64,000 nt of DNA. Origin: Acidimicrobiia bacterium. GTDB lineage: Bacteria > Actinomycetota > Acidimicrobiia > UBA2766. Shown here piece by piece: positions 33,784 to 42,356 of the stretch (its first letter is position 1; the number at the start of each line of letters is the position of its first letter). The position numbers and the translations under genes are program-made. The stretch lies in NCBI GenBank assembly GCA_020850945.1, contig JADZDR010000035.1, positions 62,001 through 126,000 on the forward strand, given 5' to 3'. Under the pieces are notes generated by a model that ran no database searches, had not been told where the DNA came from, and saw nothing but the letters and a program-made list of their open reading frames with translations.

Positions 33784-35182
33784 CCGGCCGCCACGTCCAG
33801 GTGCGCCGCCTCATCACCGCGGACGACTTCCGATCACACGTCTCCTCCCTCGGAGTCGAGCTGCCGTTCGATCCCGCACCCGACGTGGCGGGACTTTCCG
33901 CGCCGTTCCGGTTCGGGCCCCTGCACGTCGGCAACAGGTTCGCGATCCTGCCGATGGAGGGCTGGGACGGTACGGCCCGAGGCGGACCCACGGACCTCGT
34001 GCGACGCCGCTGGCGACGCTTCGGACGCAGCGGCGCGAAGCTGATCTGGGGTGGCGAGGCGACGGCTGTCCGATACGACGGGCGGGCCAACCCCCGTCAG
34101 CTCGTCCTCACATCCGAGACAGCCGGCGGGATCGAGGGATTGCGCGACGACCTCGTGCGAGAGCACCGGGGCCGGTTCGGCTCTGACGCCGGGCTCGTGG
34201 TCGGTCTCCAGCTCACGCACTCGGGTCGGTGGGCGCGGCCGGACGGGCAGCCGCGCCCGCGCATCGCCTACCGGCATCCGGTACTCGACGCGCGTGTCGG
34301 CGCGGACGAGACGTCGCTCCTGACCGATGCCGAGCTCGACGACCTCGTCGGTGATTTCGTGCGGGCCGCGCGGCTCGCACGCGAGATCGGATTCGACTTC
34401 GTGGACGTGAAGTGCTGCCACGGCTACCTCGGACACGAGCTGCTGAGCGCCCACACGCGCCCCGGTCTGTACGGCGGGGACCTCTCAGGTCGCTCCCGGT
34501 TCGTGTGCTCGACCGTGGAGGCGATCCGCGCGTCAACCCCCGATCTCCCCGTGGGTGTACGCCTCTCCCTCTTCGACTTCGCGCCGCACGACAGCGAGGG
34601 CGAGGGAGGGCACGAGGCGGGGAGGTTCGCCTTCGGGGGAGACGGAACGGGGGCGGGTGTCGACCTGAGCGAGCCCAATGCCCTGCTCGAAGCCCTGGCC
34701 GAGGCGGGAGCAGTCGCGGTCTGCGTGAGCGCCGGAAGCCCTTACTACTGCCCGCACGTGCAGCGTCCCGCCTACTTCCCGCCGAGTGACGGCTACCCCC
34801 CGCCTGAGGATCCCCTCGTCGGCGTTGCCCGCCTCGTCGAAGCGGCAGCCGCGGTGAAGGCCCGGCATCCCCGCCTCGCCGTCGTCGGTTCCGGCTACTC
34901 GTACCTGCAGGAGTGGCTCGCACACGTCGCGTCCGCAGTCGTCACACGTGGTGGGGTGGATGCCGTCGGGATCGGACGCATGGCTCTTTCCTATCCGGAC
35001 CTGCCCGCGCGGACGTCCTCGCCGGGGTCGGTCTCGACAGGAGACGGCTCTGCCGCACGTTCAGCGATTGCACGACGGCGCCACGCAACGGTCTCGTCTC
35101 GGGCTGCTATCCACTCGACGAGCACTACCGCGACCTGCCCGGCCGGGCGGACGTCACACGGGCGAAGCGCGGCACGAGGTAG
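33780..35182 (+). pseudogene. Old-yellow-enzyme (NADH:flavin oxidoreductase) gene with a frameshift near its 3' end
   Basis: OYE-type FMN enzyme: P-F-R-F-G-P-L-H-V-G-N-R-F, W-G-G-E-A-T-A-V, G-L-Q-L-T-H-S-G-R-W and a late [14 protein letters not shown]. The frame then shifts. At GCGCGG (35007-35012) the same frame runs into R-T-S-S-P-G, while the +2 frame continues the family ending: [22 protein letters not shown], then [11 protein letters not shown] and a TAG at 35180-35182. Removing one CG from GCGCG restores one gene of about 467 codons. Either a genuine recent mutation or a sequencing/assembly error. Translationally coupled (GTGA) to the DapA-like gene. Confidence 0.85.
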
Positions 35183-35262
35183 GTGAAGGGGTGCAGGGTC
35201 ACCCGTGGGCGGGGTCGAAGTATCGCGCTCGAGCCGATCATCTGACAGCGGGGCGAGCGGAC

Positions 35263-36654
35263 ATGAAGAGACGGGCTGGGACCTTGATGTGCGCTGTCGT
35301 CGCCGTCTGCCTCCTCGTCGGAGGGCTCAGCCGCACTTCGCCTGCAGGTGCCGACGAGACGTATCCGCGAGACGACACGCTGCGTCTCAACGAAGTGCAG
35401 CACCTCGCCTCGCACAACAGCTACCGGCAGCGCAGTGTGTGGCCGATCCCACTCGTCGTACGGCTCCTCGAGTACGGGCACGCGCCTCTCCCGGTCCAAC
35501 TCGGTTTCGAGGGAGTGCGGGCAGTCGAGCTCGACGTCCATGCCCGGCCCGGCGGCACCTTCCGCGTCCTCCACATCCCTGTCGTGGACGAGCGGAGCAC
35601 ATGTGAGACGCTCGTGGCATGCCTCGCCGAGCTCGAGGCGTGGTCTGATGCCAACCCCATGCACGCTCCCATCTTCGTCCAGATCGAACCCAAGGACGAC
35701 CTCTCGTCGGTGAAGGTCTCCGACCACTACGACGCGCTCGACGCCACGATCCGCTCTGTTCTCCCGCCGGAGAAGCTGATCACACCCGACGACGTGCGGG
35801 GCAGCCACACGTCCCTGGTCGAGGCGATCGCGGCAGACGGGTGGCCGACCCTCGGTGAGACACGCGGGAAAATGCTCTTCTACCTCGACGTCGGAGCGGG
35901 ACCGCTCACGGACAACTACCTCGACGGGCATCCCGACCTGGCCGGGCGCGTCGCCTTCCCGAACGGCTCGGTCGGTGAATCGTGGGCAGTGGTCTTCGTC
36001 GAGAACGACCCTGTTTCCGGGTTCGACGAGATCCAGGATCTCGTGTCTGCGGGCTACATCGTGCGGACCCGTGCTGACGACGACGTGAGGCCCGAGCCGG
36101 CGCAGACAGCCGCGGCACTGGCGAGCGGTGCCCAGATCGTGAGCACCGACTTCGAATCACCCGGGCACCTCGCCCGGGGCGACTGGTCGGTCTCGATCCC
36201 GGGGGGGACACCGTCGGGCTGCAATCCCGTCTCGGCCCCCGCCGACTGCACGCCGGCCGACGTCGAGTCGGGGATCTGGGCACGACGCCCGCAACGCCTG
36301 CGGGTCGACGTGCGCGGCCCGACCTCCTGGTCCCTCGACACCGAGCTCGCGCCCGAGACGTTCGTCGTCGGAATCCCGGGCGACGAGTTCCTGTATCAGG
36401 TCACGGGCAGCACAGTCGTTCCCGGCGCAACGGGGGGAGATGCCACGGTCTCGCTCGAGGCCTCGACCATCATCGGGCTGCCCCTCTACGTCGGGAGTCT
36501 GAAGATCCGCGATCCGGGTGCCGGTGTGCGGCTCGACGTCCCTCTTCTCTTCACGCCGCTCGCGCGGTCTGGCATCAACGGAGCCACGGGTTCCGCGCCC
36601 TGGTGCTCCGCCCGTGGGTGCGGTCGGGTCGCGTTCACCGTCGAGACCCTGTAA
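35263..36654 (+). CDS. Secreted PI-PLC-like phosphodiesterase
   Basis: 463 residues. Signal peptide of ~31 residues (M-K-R-R-A-G-T, then hydrophobic core, then S-P-A-G-A-D-E). Catalytic-domain signs of the Ca2+-dependent phosphoinositide phospholipase C superfamily: A-S-H-N-S-Y-R-Q-R, G-V-R-A-V-E-L-D-V-H and F-R-V-L-H-I-P, plus Q-I-E-P-K-D-D and D-F-E-S-P. The last ~110 residues form a separate beta-rich domain with two C-terminal Cys. An exported phosphodiester hydrolase acting on inositol lipids or related compounds is the family expectation. Confidence 0.82.
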   Translation: MKRRAGTLMCAVVAVCLLVGGLSRTSPAGADETYPRDDTLRLNEVQHLASHNSYRQRSVWPIPLVVRLLEYGHAPLPVQLGFEGVRAVELDVHARPGGTFRVLHIPVVDERSTCETLVACLAELEAWSDANPMHAPIFVQIEPKDDLSSVKVSDHYDALDATIRSVLPPEKLITPDDVRGSHTSLVEAIAADGWPTLGETRGKMLFYLDVGAGPLTDNYLDGHPDLAGRVAFPNGSVGESWAVVFVENDPVSGFDEIQDLVSAGYIVRTRADDDVRPEPAQTAAALASGAQIVSTDFESPGHLARGDWSVSIPGGTPSGCNPVSAPADCTPADVESGIWARRPQRLRVDVRGPTSWSLDTELAPETFVVGIPGDEFLYQVTGSTVVPGATGGDATVSLEASTIIGLPLYVGSLKIRDPGAGVRLDVPLLFTPLARSGINGATGSAPWCSARGCGRVAFTVETL

Positions 36655-36714
36655 GCCTCGGCGACCGCGAGGTGTCCTACCAGTGGCACCGGACCCGATT
36701 CGAGGAGGAAACCC

Positions 36715-36912
36715 ATGCGGTCGACCAGCCAGCCCCCGCATCGCAGCCCGACGTGGACGTTCGCGGCGCTGCTCGCCGCAGGCGCCTGGTTCCGCACCGC
36801 CGCCACCATCTGCCCCGGTACCCGGACGGGAATGACACTCCCGGCATCGGCGTTCCCCCTCTTGACCCCGCAAGCAGGTACCGGCCCCAACCGCTCGGGT
36901 GAGATGCGGTGA
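36715..36912 (+). CDS. Possible small protein before thioredoxin
   Basis: 65 residues preceded by a very strong Shine-Dalgarno (GAGGAGGAAACCC). Composition is Pro/Ser/Thr-rich with a short hydrophobic stretch (T-F-A-A-L-L-A-A-G-A-W-F) that could be a weak signal or membrane helix. Its stop overlaps a GTG that opens the extended thioredoxin frame. No homology is recognised. It may be a leader peptide or a real small envelope protein. Confidence 0.35.
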   Translation: MRSTSQPPHRSPTWTFAALLAAGAWFRTAATICPGTRTGMTLPASAFPLLTPQAGTGPNRSGEMR

Positions 36913-36932
36913 CCGGTCGAAACGGAGGCCTC

Positions 36933-37286
36933 GTGGCAACCATCACTCTGACGAAGGACACCTTCGAGGAGACCATCAAGACCAACGACACCGTCCTCGT
37001 GGACTTCTGGGCATCCTGGTGCGGCCCGTGCCGCATGTTCGCCCCCGTCTACGAGAGCGTCTCCGAGGACAACGACGACATCGTCTTCGCCAAGGTCGAC
37101 ACCGAGGCCGAGCCCGAGCTCGCCGCAGCCTTCAACATCATGTCCATCCCGACCCTCATGGTCGTGCGCGACGAAGTCGTCATCTTCCAGCAGGCCGGCG
37201 CTCTACCCCGACCCGCTCTCGAGGAGCTCGTCGAGAAGGTGCGCGAGGTCGACATGGACGACGTGCGCAGCAAGCTCGCAGGCTGA
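36933..37286 (+). CDS. Thioredoxin
   Basis: 117 residues from GTG 36933, preceded by CGGAGGCCTC; a GTG at 36909 has no good signal. V-L-V-D-F-W-A-S-W-C30-G-P-C33 is the redox centre. The cis-Pro lies in S-I-P-T-L-M-V. A cytoplasmic disulfide reductase; TrxA-like in length, but without the usual final K-x-x-L-x-x-x-L ending. Convergent with a serine hydrolase gene 13 bp away. Confidence 0.93.
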   Translation: MATITLTKDTFEETIKTNDTVLVDFWASWCGPCRMFAPVYESVSEDNDDIVFAKVDTEAEPELAAAFNIMSIPTLMVVRDEVVIFQQAGALPRPALEELVEKVREVDMDDVRSKLAG

Positions 37287-37299
37287 AGTACGCCGGCGG

Positions 37300-38517
37300 T
37301 CAGTCCCGCGCCTGCGCCGCGCTCCACACCGTTGCACCGAGGCGCGCCCTGCGCATGTCGCCCACCGCGGTGCCGCCCAAGCGGTTGCACATGAAGGCGC
37401 ACGACACCTCGTGGTCGGGATCGGCCCATGCCCCCGAACCGCCGAAGCCGAAATGGCCGAAGCCGCGGGGTGGGATGCCGTCGGCGGTGAAGGCCATGTG
37501 CCAGCCGAGGCGCCACTGCATCGGCATGACAAGCACGAGGTCGGGCCGTGTGTTCTGGATCTCCGTCGCCCGCGCGAGCGTCTCGGCTGACAGGAGGCCG
37601 ACCCCGCCGAGCTTGCCGCCGCTCGCGAGGGCACCGTACAGCGTGGCGAGCGACCGGGCCGTGAAACAGCCGTTCGCGGCGGGGACCTGGGCTTTGACCG
37701 TCTCGGGATGGCTGATCCACTCGTTCATGCCGGGCGGGTAGATCGCGTCGATGATCTTCTGGGGATCGATCTCGAGTCCCATCGCCTCGGTGAGCTGGGC
37801 GAGGGGACCACGCGGGGCAACGAGGCCGCTCACGTCGTGGGTTTCCGACGCCTTCTGCAGGGCAGCGAGCTCCCTGCCCGGGAACAGGGTCGCGAGACGG
37901 CTCACCTCGCTGTCCGGCAGACCTATGTAGAGCCCGTCGAGGTCGAGAGGATCGCCGATCTCCGTGCGGACGAACTCGCCGATGGTCCGGCCCGAGACGC
38001 GCCGCACGAGCTCACCCACGAGCCAGCCGTACGTGAATCCGTGATACGCGTTGGCTGTGCCGGGCTCGACGGCGGGCTCGGCCTCCTCGAGTGCCTCGAC
38101 CATGAGGTCCCAGTTGTTCAGCTCCAAGGCATGCTCGACGAGGCTGCGTACGGGATACAGGCCCGCCTCGTGGCACATCACCTGACGCACCGTGATCGCG
38201 TCCTTGCCGTTGCGGGCGAACTCGGGCCAGTGGTCGGCGACGGGGTCGTCGTAGTCGAGGAGAGCACGGTCCACACACATGTGGAGTGCAGTCGCCGTCA
38301 CACCTTTGGTCGTGCTGAAACCCATGGCCAGCGTGTCGGCCTCCCAGGGTGTCCCGTCCGCGTCTCGCGTGCCCGTCCAGATGTCGACGACCTTCTCCCC
38401 GTGGTGCCAGGCTGCCACAGCCCCACCGCCGGCAGGCCCACCCGCTTCTTCCTCCACGACGATCTCGTCGAGTACGTCGGCGACGGCGCTGAAGTCCGGA
38501 TGGATCTCTCCCTGCAC
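37300..38517 (-). CDS. Serine hydrolase, beta-lactamase/EstB-like family
   Basis: 405 residues from GTG 38517. The S68-T-T-K71 catalytic motif, a Y-H-G-F-T-Y-G-W-L-V-G-E-L-V-R-R-V-S-G region holding the second catalytic Tyr, and a late F-G-F-G-G-S-G-A-W place it with EstB-type esterases of the class C beta-lactamase fold. No signal peptide, so probably a cytoplasmic esterase rather than a resistance enzyme. Start selection is moderately sure, since the upstream frame is Arg/Pro-rich and unlike protein. Confidence 0.85.
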   Translation of the reverse strand: MQGEIHPDFSAVADVLDEIVVEEEAGGPAGGGAVAAWHHGEKVVDIWTGTRDADGTPWEADTLAMGFSTTKGVTATALHMCVDRALLDYDDPVADHWPEFARNGKDAITVRQVMCHEAGLYPVRSLVEHALELNNWDLMVEALEEAEPAVEPGTANAYHGFTYGWLVGELVRRVSGRTIGEFVRTEIGDPLDLDGLYIGLPDSEVSRLATLFPGRELAALQKASETHDVSGLVAPRGPLAQLTEAMGLEIDPQKIIDAIYPPGMNEWISHPETVKAQVPAANGCFTARSLATLYGALASGGKLGGVGLLSAETLARATEIQNTRPDLVLVMPMQWRLGWHMAFTADGIPPRGFGHFGFGGSGAWADPDHEVSCAFMCNRLGGTAVGDMRRARLGATVWSAAQARD

Positions 38518-38645
38518 TGCGGTCCCCCCGATTCGGGTGCGCGAGCTTCCTCGATGCGACGGACCGTACCCGCGAGGCCGCGGCCGTCCGAAATGTGGAT
38601 GCGGCCTCGTAGTTCCACGCGTGCTGGTACGGCCGGCCTCCGCCC

Positions 38646-39122
38646 TCAGGCGTCCGTGGCCGTGACGCGGCACCCTCGCATCCCGAGGAGAAGGCAGGAC
38701 GGGCAGACGGATCCACTGCCTGCGGCCTGGGCGAGGCAGGCCTCGACCGATGCGCCCACCGCGACTGCGATCGTGGGATCGAGGCCGATCGGTGCCGTCA
38801 CGAGGAAGGGCACGCCGGTGCCGGTGAGAGCGCTGCGCACGGCAGCCGGAATGTCCGTCTGCCAGTGGCGTCCCGGCAGGAGGAAGAACGGGCTGACGAC
38901 GACGGCGCTCACGTCTGTGTCCACGCATGCGTGCACGGCCGTGGGGATCGTCGGTTCGGCGAGTTCCATGTGGGCCGGCTCCACATGCCGCCATGTCCCG
39001 TCGTCGAACCTGGATCGCGTCAGGTCCTCGAACGCATGATTCGCGGCGGTCTCCGCCGAGCCGTGATCGACGACGACGAGTCCTGCCGTGGCCTTGTCGA
39101 TACGGGACCACCCAGCGGTCAT
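38646..39122 (-). CDS. CbiX/SirB-like chelatase-fold protein
   Basis: 158 residues, one CbiX domain: V-V-D-H-G-S then A-N, H-M-E-L-A-E-P-T-I-P-T-A-V, and V-V-S-P-F-F-L-L-P-G-R-H-W-Q-T-D-I-P. These are the His/Glu-bearing motifs of sirohydrochlorin chelatases. A short Cys-containing tail (C-P-S-C ... G-C) is added. No other tetrapyrrole gene is nearby, so it may be an orphan metal-handling protein. The start overlaps the stop of the SHOCT gene (ATGA). Confidence 0.8.
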   Translation of the reverse strand: MTAGWSRIDKATAGLVVVDHGSAETAANHAFEDLTRSRFDDGTWRHVEPAHMELAEPTIPTAVHACVDTDVSAVVVSPFFLLPGRHWQTDIPAAVRSALTGTGVPFLVTAPIGLDPTIAVAVGASVEACLAQAAGSGSVCPSCLLLGMRGCRVTATDA

Positions 39123-40663
39123 GTCGTGTCGAGCAGGCGAGTCTTCTGGTCGGCGAACTCGTCGTCGGTGAGGACACCCTTGGCATGCATCTCCGAGAGG
39201 CGTTCGATAGCAGCCATGCGGTCGTCGAATCCGGGCGGAGTGCGAGGCTCCGGTACCGCGCCCCGCGGGCCTGCGGGCCGGAGGTGTTGTGTGAGCTCGA
39301 AGCGTTCGACGGCGTACAGGGCGCCGCCGTAGGCGGCAAAGAGGAGGAGGAGGACGAGGAACACGGTCGCGTTCTTCTCCGGCCAGAAGAGGAACATGAG
39401 GACGAACACGCCGCCGCCTGCCAGGAGGAGGATCGGCATGCGTTCCTGGATCCAGAGGCCGACGTCCACCGGCTCCCGCTCGGGTGCGGGTTCCGGTTCC
39501 GTGTCGTCTGTCCCGGCTGGTTCGCGGCGGTCCGTCCCGGCGGACTCGGCGCCCGCGGGTGCCGGCTCGTCCTCTGTGCCCTCGCCGTCTGTCGCCTTGC
39601 CGGCCCGGTGGCGCTCGGCGATCTCACGACCCTTCGCGAAGAGGCGATCCCAGCCCTCGCGGATTCCCGTGGCGGCAGACCGGAAGCCGCGGGCGATCGC
39701 CGCCCGGTTCTCCTCGCCGGCGAGGATGAAGGAGACGAGGGCGACGACCGCGAAGATGACAGCCGTCCAGATCAGGGCGACACGCAGCGTCGTGGCGACG
39801 AGGATGTCCCAGGCAGCCTGGGCGGCATCGCGCCACACGGCTGTCGGGATCCCGCTCACGACGAGACCCTCCGTTGCCCACAAGACCCACAGGAGGAGGG
39901 TCGCGAGCGCCGTCACGCCGATTCCGTATGTGCCGAGGAGGCGCCACCGCGAGGGCGACACGATCAGGCCACACGCGAGGAACACGGCGGAGAAGAGAGG
40001 CACGACCCATGCCGCCATGCGCACCCATTCGACGGCCTGCCATGCGATCGGCACCTGCTCCCGCGTGAAGAGGACGTATGTCGTGTACTTCTCCGGGATG
40101 GGGAGATCCTCGATGCGGGAGGAGAGACCCGACGTCACGAGCCCCTCTTTCTGGAGGAGGGTGAGGAGCTCGTGCAGACCGAGCGTGACCTCGTCGCTGT
40201 CGGGGTCCGTGAGCTGGCCGTGCGTGCTCTCGAGCGCCGTCTGCCAGACGGGCGCGAGGGTTTCGGAGTAGTTCCAGTTGTTGAGGAGCGAGAGCACGCC
40301 GTTCTGGGCACCGGCTGCCGCGGCCGCAGCCGCGCCTGCGGGCAGCTTCACGTCTCCGTCGGTGATGGCGTCGAGGATTCCCTGACCGGCATCCTCGATC
40401 CAGGTCTGGACGACCGGCGTGCAGTCCTCGTCCGCCTGCTTCGTGGTCGTCTTGCCGTCCTCCTCGCAGACGGAGAACACGGCGGTCACGAACGCCGTGT
40501 TGATGGCGCGGCGAATCGCCTTGTCGGTCGTGAGCTCCTCCGCCTTGGACATGAGCGTGCTCGTGTCGATCGTGAGGTCGTAGACGATCCAGACGACCGG
40601 CGTGAGCGCGGTGCCGATCATCGCGAACGCGATGAGGAACCCAGCGAGGATCCGTCGAGCCAT
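39119..40663 (-). CDS. Membrane protein with C-terminal SHOCT domain
   Basis: 514 residues. TM1 near the N-terminus (A-G-F-L-I-A-F-A-M-I-G-T-A-L-T-P-V-V-W-I-V) precedes a large extracytoplasmic region with a Cys pair (V-C-E-E-D ... D-C-T-P). Three or four TM helices lie around 240-355, then an acidic Pro/Glu linker, two more TMs near 420-455, and a SHOCT module at the end (M-A-A-I-E-R-L-S-E-M-H-A-K-G-V-L-T-D-D-E-F). SHOCT domains often mediate oligomerisation. Function unknown. Coupled to the CbiX-like gene. Confidence 0.8.
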   Translation of the reverse strand: MARRILAGFLIAFAMIGTALTPVVWIVYDLTIDTSTLMSKAEELTTDKAIRRAINTAFVTAVFSVCEEDGKTTTKQADEDCTPVVQTWIEDAGQGILDAITDGDVKLPAGAAAAAAAGAQNGVLSLLNNWNYSETLAPVWQTALESTHGQLTDPDSDEVTLGLHELLTLLQKEGLVTSGLSSRIEDLPIPEKYTTYVLFTREQVPIAWQAVEWVRMAAWVVPLFSAVFLACGLIVSPSRWRLLGTYGIGVTALATLLLWVLWATEGLVVSGIPTAVWRDAAQAAWDILVATTLRVALIWTAVIFAVVALVSFILAGEENRAAIARGFRSAATGIREGWDRLFAKGREIAERHRAGKATDGEGTEDEPAPAGAESAGTDRREPAGTDDTEPEPAPEREPVDVGLWIQERMPILLLAGGGVFVLMFLFWPEKNATVFLVLLLLFAAYGGALYAVERFELTQHLRPAGPRGAVPEPRTPPGFDDRMAAIERLSEMHAKGVLTDDEFADQKTRLLDTT

Positions 40664-40734
40664 CTTGAACCTCGAATCGGGAGAACGATCGGACCCGGAT
40701 GCTAATGGAGAAGCCGGCCGGGGGACGTCCTCCT

Positions 40735-41679
40735 TCAGGATGCCGGGCCGGGCAGGACGCAGAGCATCTCGTAGAGGAGATTGGCGGCGAGGAGGGCGGT
40801 GTTGCCCGACGTGTCGTACGCCGGCGCGACCTCGACGACGTCACCCCCGACGATGTCGAGCCCCTGACAGCCCCGGATCACCTCGAAGCCCTGCGCTGCT
40901 GTGAGGCCGGCGAACTCGGGAGTACCCGTCCCGGGCGCGACCGACGGATCGAGGCCGTCGATGTCGAACGAGACGTAGACCGGCCCCCGACCCATCTGCT
41001 CGCGCACCTCGTGCATGAGCGGACTGAGTGACCGGTTCCAGCACGCATCGGCCGGCACGACACGGAAGCCCTGCGCGCGGGGCCAGTCGAAGTCACCCGC
41101 CGAATAGCCGGTGCCCCGCAGGCCGATCTGCACGACACGTGCGGTGTCGAGCAACCCCTCTTCGACAGCACGCCGGAACGGTGTGCCGTGAGCGATCTCC
41201 TCCCCGAACATGTCGTCGTTGGCGTCGGCGTGGGCGTCCACGTGCACGAGACCGACCGGTCCGTGGCGGCGCCGCATCGCCCGCAGGATGGGAAGGGCGA
41301 TGGTGTGGTCGCCTCCCAGGGTCAACGCCCGGCAACCTGCCTCGAGCACCGCGTCGTAGGCGGCCTCCGTTATCCCGATGCTCGCCGCGAGGTTGTAGGT
41401 GTTGATCGCGACGTCCCCCACGTCTGCGACCGTAAGTGCCTCGAAGGGGGCTGCGCCCGTCGCCATGTTGTACGGGCGGAGGAGGCACGATTCGGCCCGG
41501 ATCGCGCGGGGCCCGAACCGGGCGCCGGGACGGTTCGAGGTGCCGACGTCGAGGGGTACTCCGATGAAGCAGGCGTCGAGACCGCGTGCGGTCGACGCGG
41601 AGGGGAGCCTCATCATCGTCGCCGGCCCCGCGAAGCGGGGCATCTCGTTGCCGCTCAGCGGCTGCGGGTGCTCGGGCAT
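40735..41679 (-). CDS. Ureohydrolase (agmatinase/guanidinobutyrase-like)
   Basis: 314 residues. Binuclear Mn-binding motifs are intact: G-G-D-H-T, D-A-H-A-D and S-F-D-I-D-G-L-D-P. P-L-D-V-G-T-S-N-R-P-G-A-R-F-G-P at the N-terminus is the usual agmatinase/guanidinobutyrase signature. It hydrolyses a guanidino compound to urea plus an amine; the exact substrate cannot be told from sequence. Predicted leaderless; divergent from the MaoC gene with 57 bp between starts. Confidence 0.9.
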   Translation of the reverse strand: MPEHPQPLSGNEMPRFAGPATMMRLPSASTARGLDACFIGVPLDVGTSNRPGARFGPRAIRAESCLLRPYNMATGAAPFEALTVADVGDVAINTYNLAASIGITEAAYDAVLEAGCRALTLGGDHTIALPILRAMRRRHGPVGLVHVDAHADANDDMFGEEIAHGTPFRRAVEEGLLDTARVVQIGLRGTGYSAGDFDWPRAQGFRVVPADACWNRSLSPLMHEVREQMGRGPVYVSFDIDGLDPSVAPGTGTPEFAGLTAAQGFEVIRGCQGLDIVGGDVVEVAPAYDTSGNTALLAANLLYEMLCVLPGPAS

Positions 41680-41685
41680 GGTCAG

Positions 41686-41691
41686 ATTCTC
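41686..41691 (-). promoter_or_regulatory. -10 box of a leaderless gene
   Basis: GAGAAT on the minus strand, 6 nt (CTGACC) before the ATG of the ureohydrolase gene. The first position departs from the TANNNT form. Confidence 0.45.
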
Positions 41692-41736
41692 GCACCGATG
41701 CGATCCCCGCGGAACCGCTCTGCTATCCCAGGGGGC

Positions 41737-42192
41737 ATGTCCCGCGTATTCGAATCCCCCCACGAGCTCGGCGACGCGATCGGTGTCGCGTTGGGACCCA
41801 CCGACTGGATCGAGATCACACAGGAACGCATCGACACGTTCGCCGACGCCACCGGCGATCATCAGTGGATCCACTGCGACCCGGAACGTGCCAAGGACGG
41901 TCCCTTCGGCGCGACGATCGCGCACGGGTACCTCACGCTCTCCCTCACGAGCCTCTTCCTGCCGGACCTCGTCACGGTCCGGGGCATCTCGATGGGCATC
42001 AACTACGGAACCGACAAGGTGCGCTTCCCGGCCCCGGTGCCGGTCGGGAGTCGTGTGCGAGGTCGGGGTGAGATCACCGGGGTCGCCGAGATCAACGGTG
42101 GTGTGCAGGCGACGATCCGCATCACCGTCGAGATAGAGGACTCCCCCAAGCCGGCCTGCGTCGCGGATGCCGTCGCCCGCTACCTGACCTGA
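41737..42192 (+). CDS. MaoC-like hot-dog hydratase
   Basis: 151 residues. The hydratase-2 motif A-D-A-T-G-D-H-Q-W-I-H-C-D-P-E-R-A, then G-P-F-G-A-T-I-A-H-G-Y-L-T-L-S-L, is complete, with the Asp/His pair of (R)-specific enoyl-CoA hydratases. Similar mycobacterial proteins (Rv0130-like) hydrate enoyl-CoA thioesters. No Shine-Dalgarno; CTATCCC lies just upstream, so this start may also be leaderless. A WS/DGAT gene follows after 164 bp, fitting a lipid-metabolism neighbourhood. Confidence 0.9.
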   Translation: MSRVFESPHELGDAIGVALGPTDWIEITQERIDTFADATGDHQWIHCDPERAKDGPFGATIAHGYLTLSLTSLFLPDLVTVRGISMGINYGTDKVRFPAPVPVGSRVRGRGEITGVAEINGGVQATIRITVEIEDSPKPACVADAVARYLT

Positions 42193-42277
42193 GACGCCCT
42201 GCTCGAGGGCATCCAACGCGTGAAGAGCCCGATCGGGACGAACGACCGGAATGGTCGGGGCCCCTTGACGAGCGGGG

Positions 42278-42283
42278 TAGGCT
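42278..42283 (+). promoter_or_regulatory. -10 box for the WS/DGAT gene
   Basis: TAGGCT, about 74 nt before ATG 42357, implying a leader of roughly 65 nt. GGACGGA precedes the start codon. The remainder of the 164-bp gap shows no recognised element. Confidence 0.35.
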
Positions 42284-42356
42284 GCTGACGCCAAGACACC
42301 GCAACGGCAGCAAGACGACGCGGCGCACCGGTGCAACCCGACTGGACGGAAGTCCC

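Noticed and set aside
42265-42270. TTGACG as a -35 box for the WS/DGAT gene
   Set aside because: Only 7 nt separate it from the TAGGCT hexamer.
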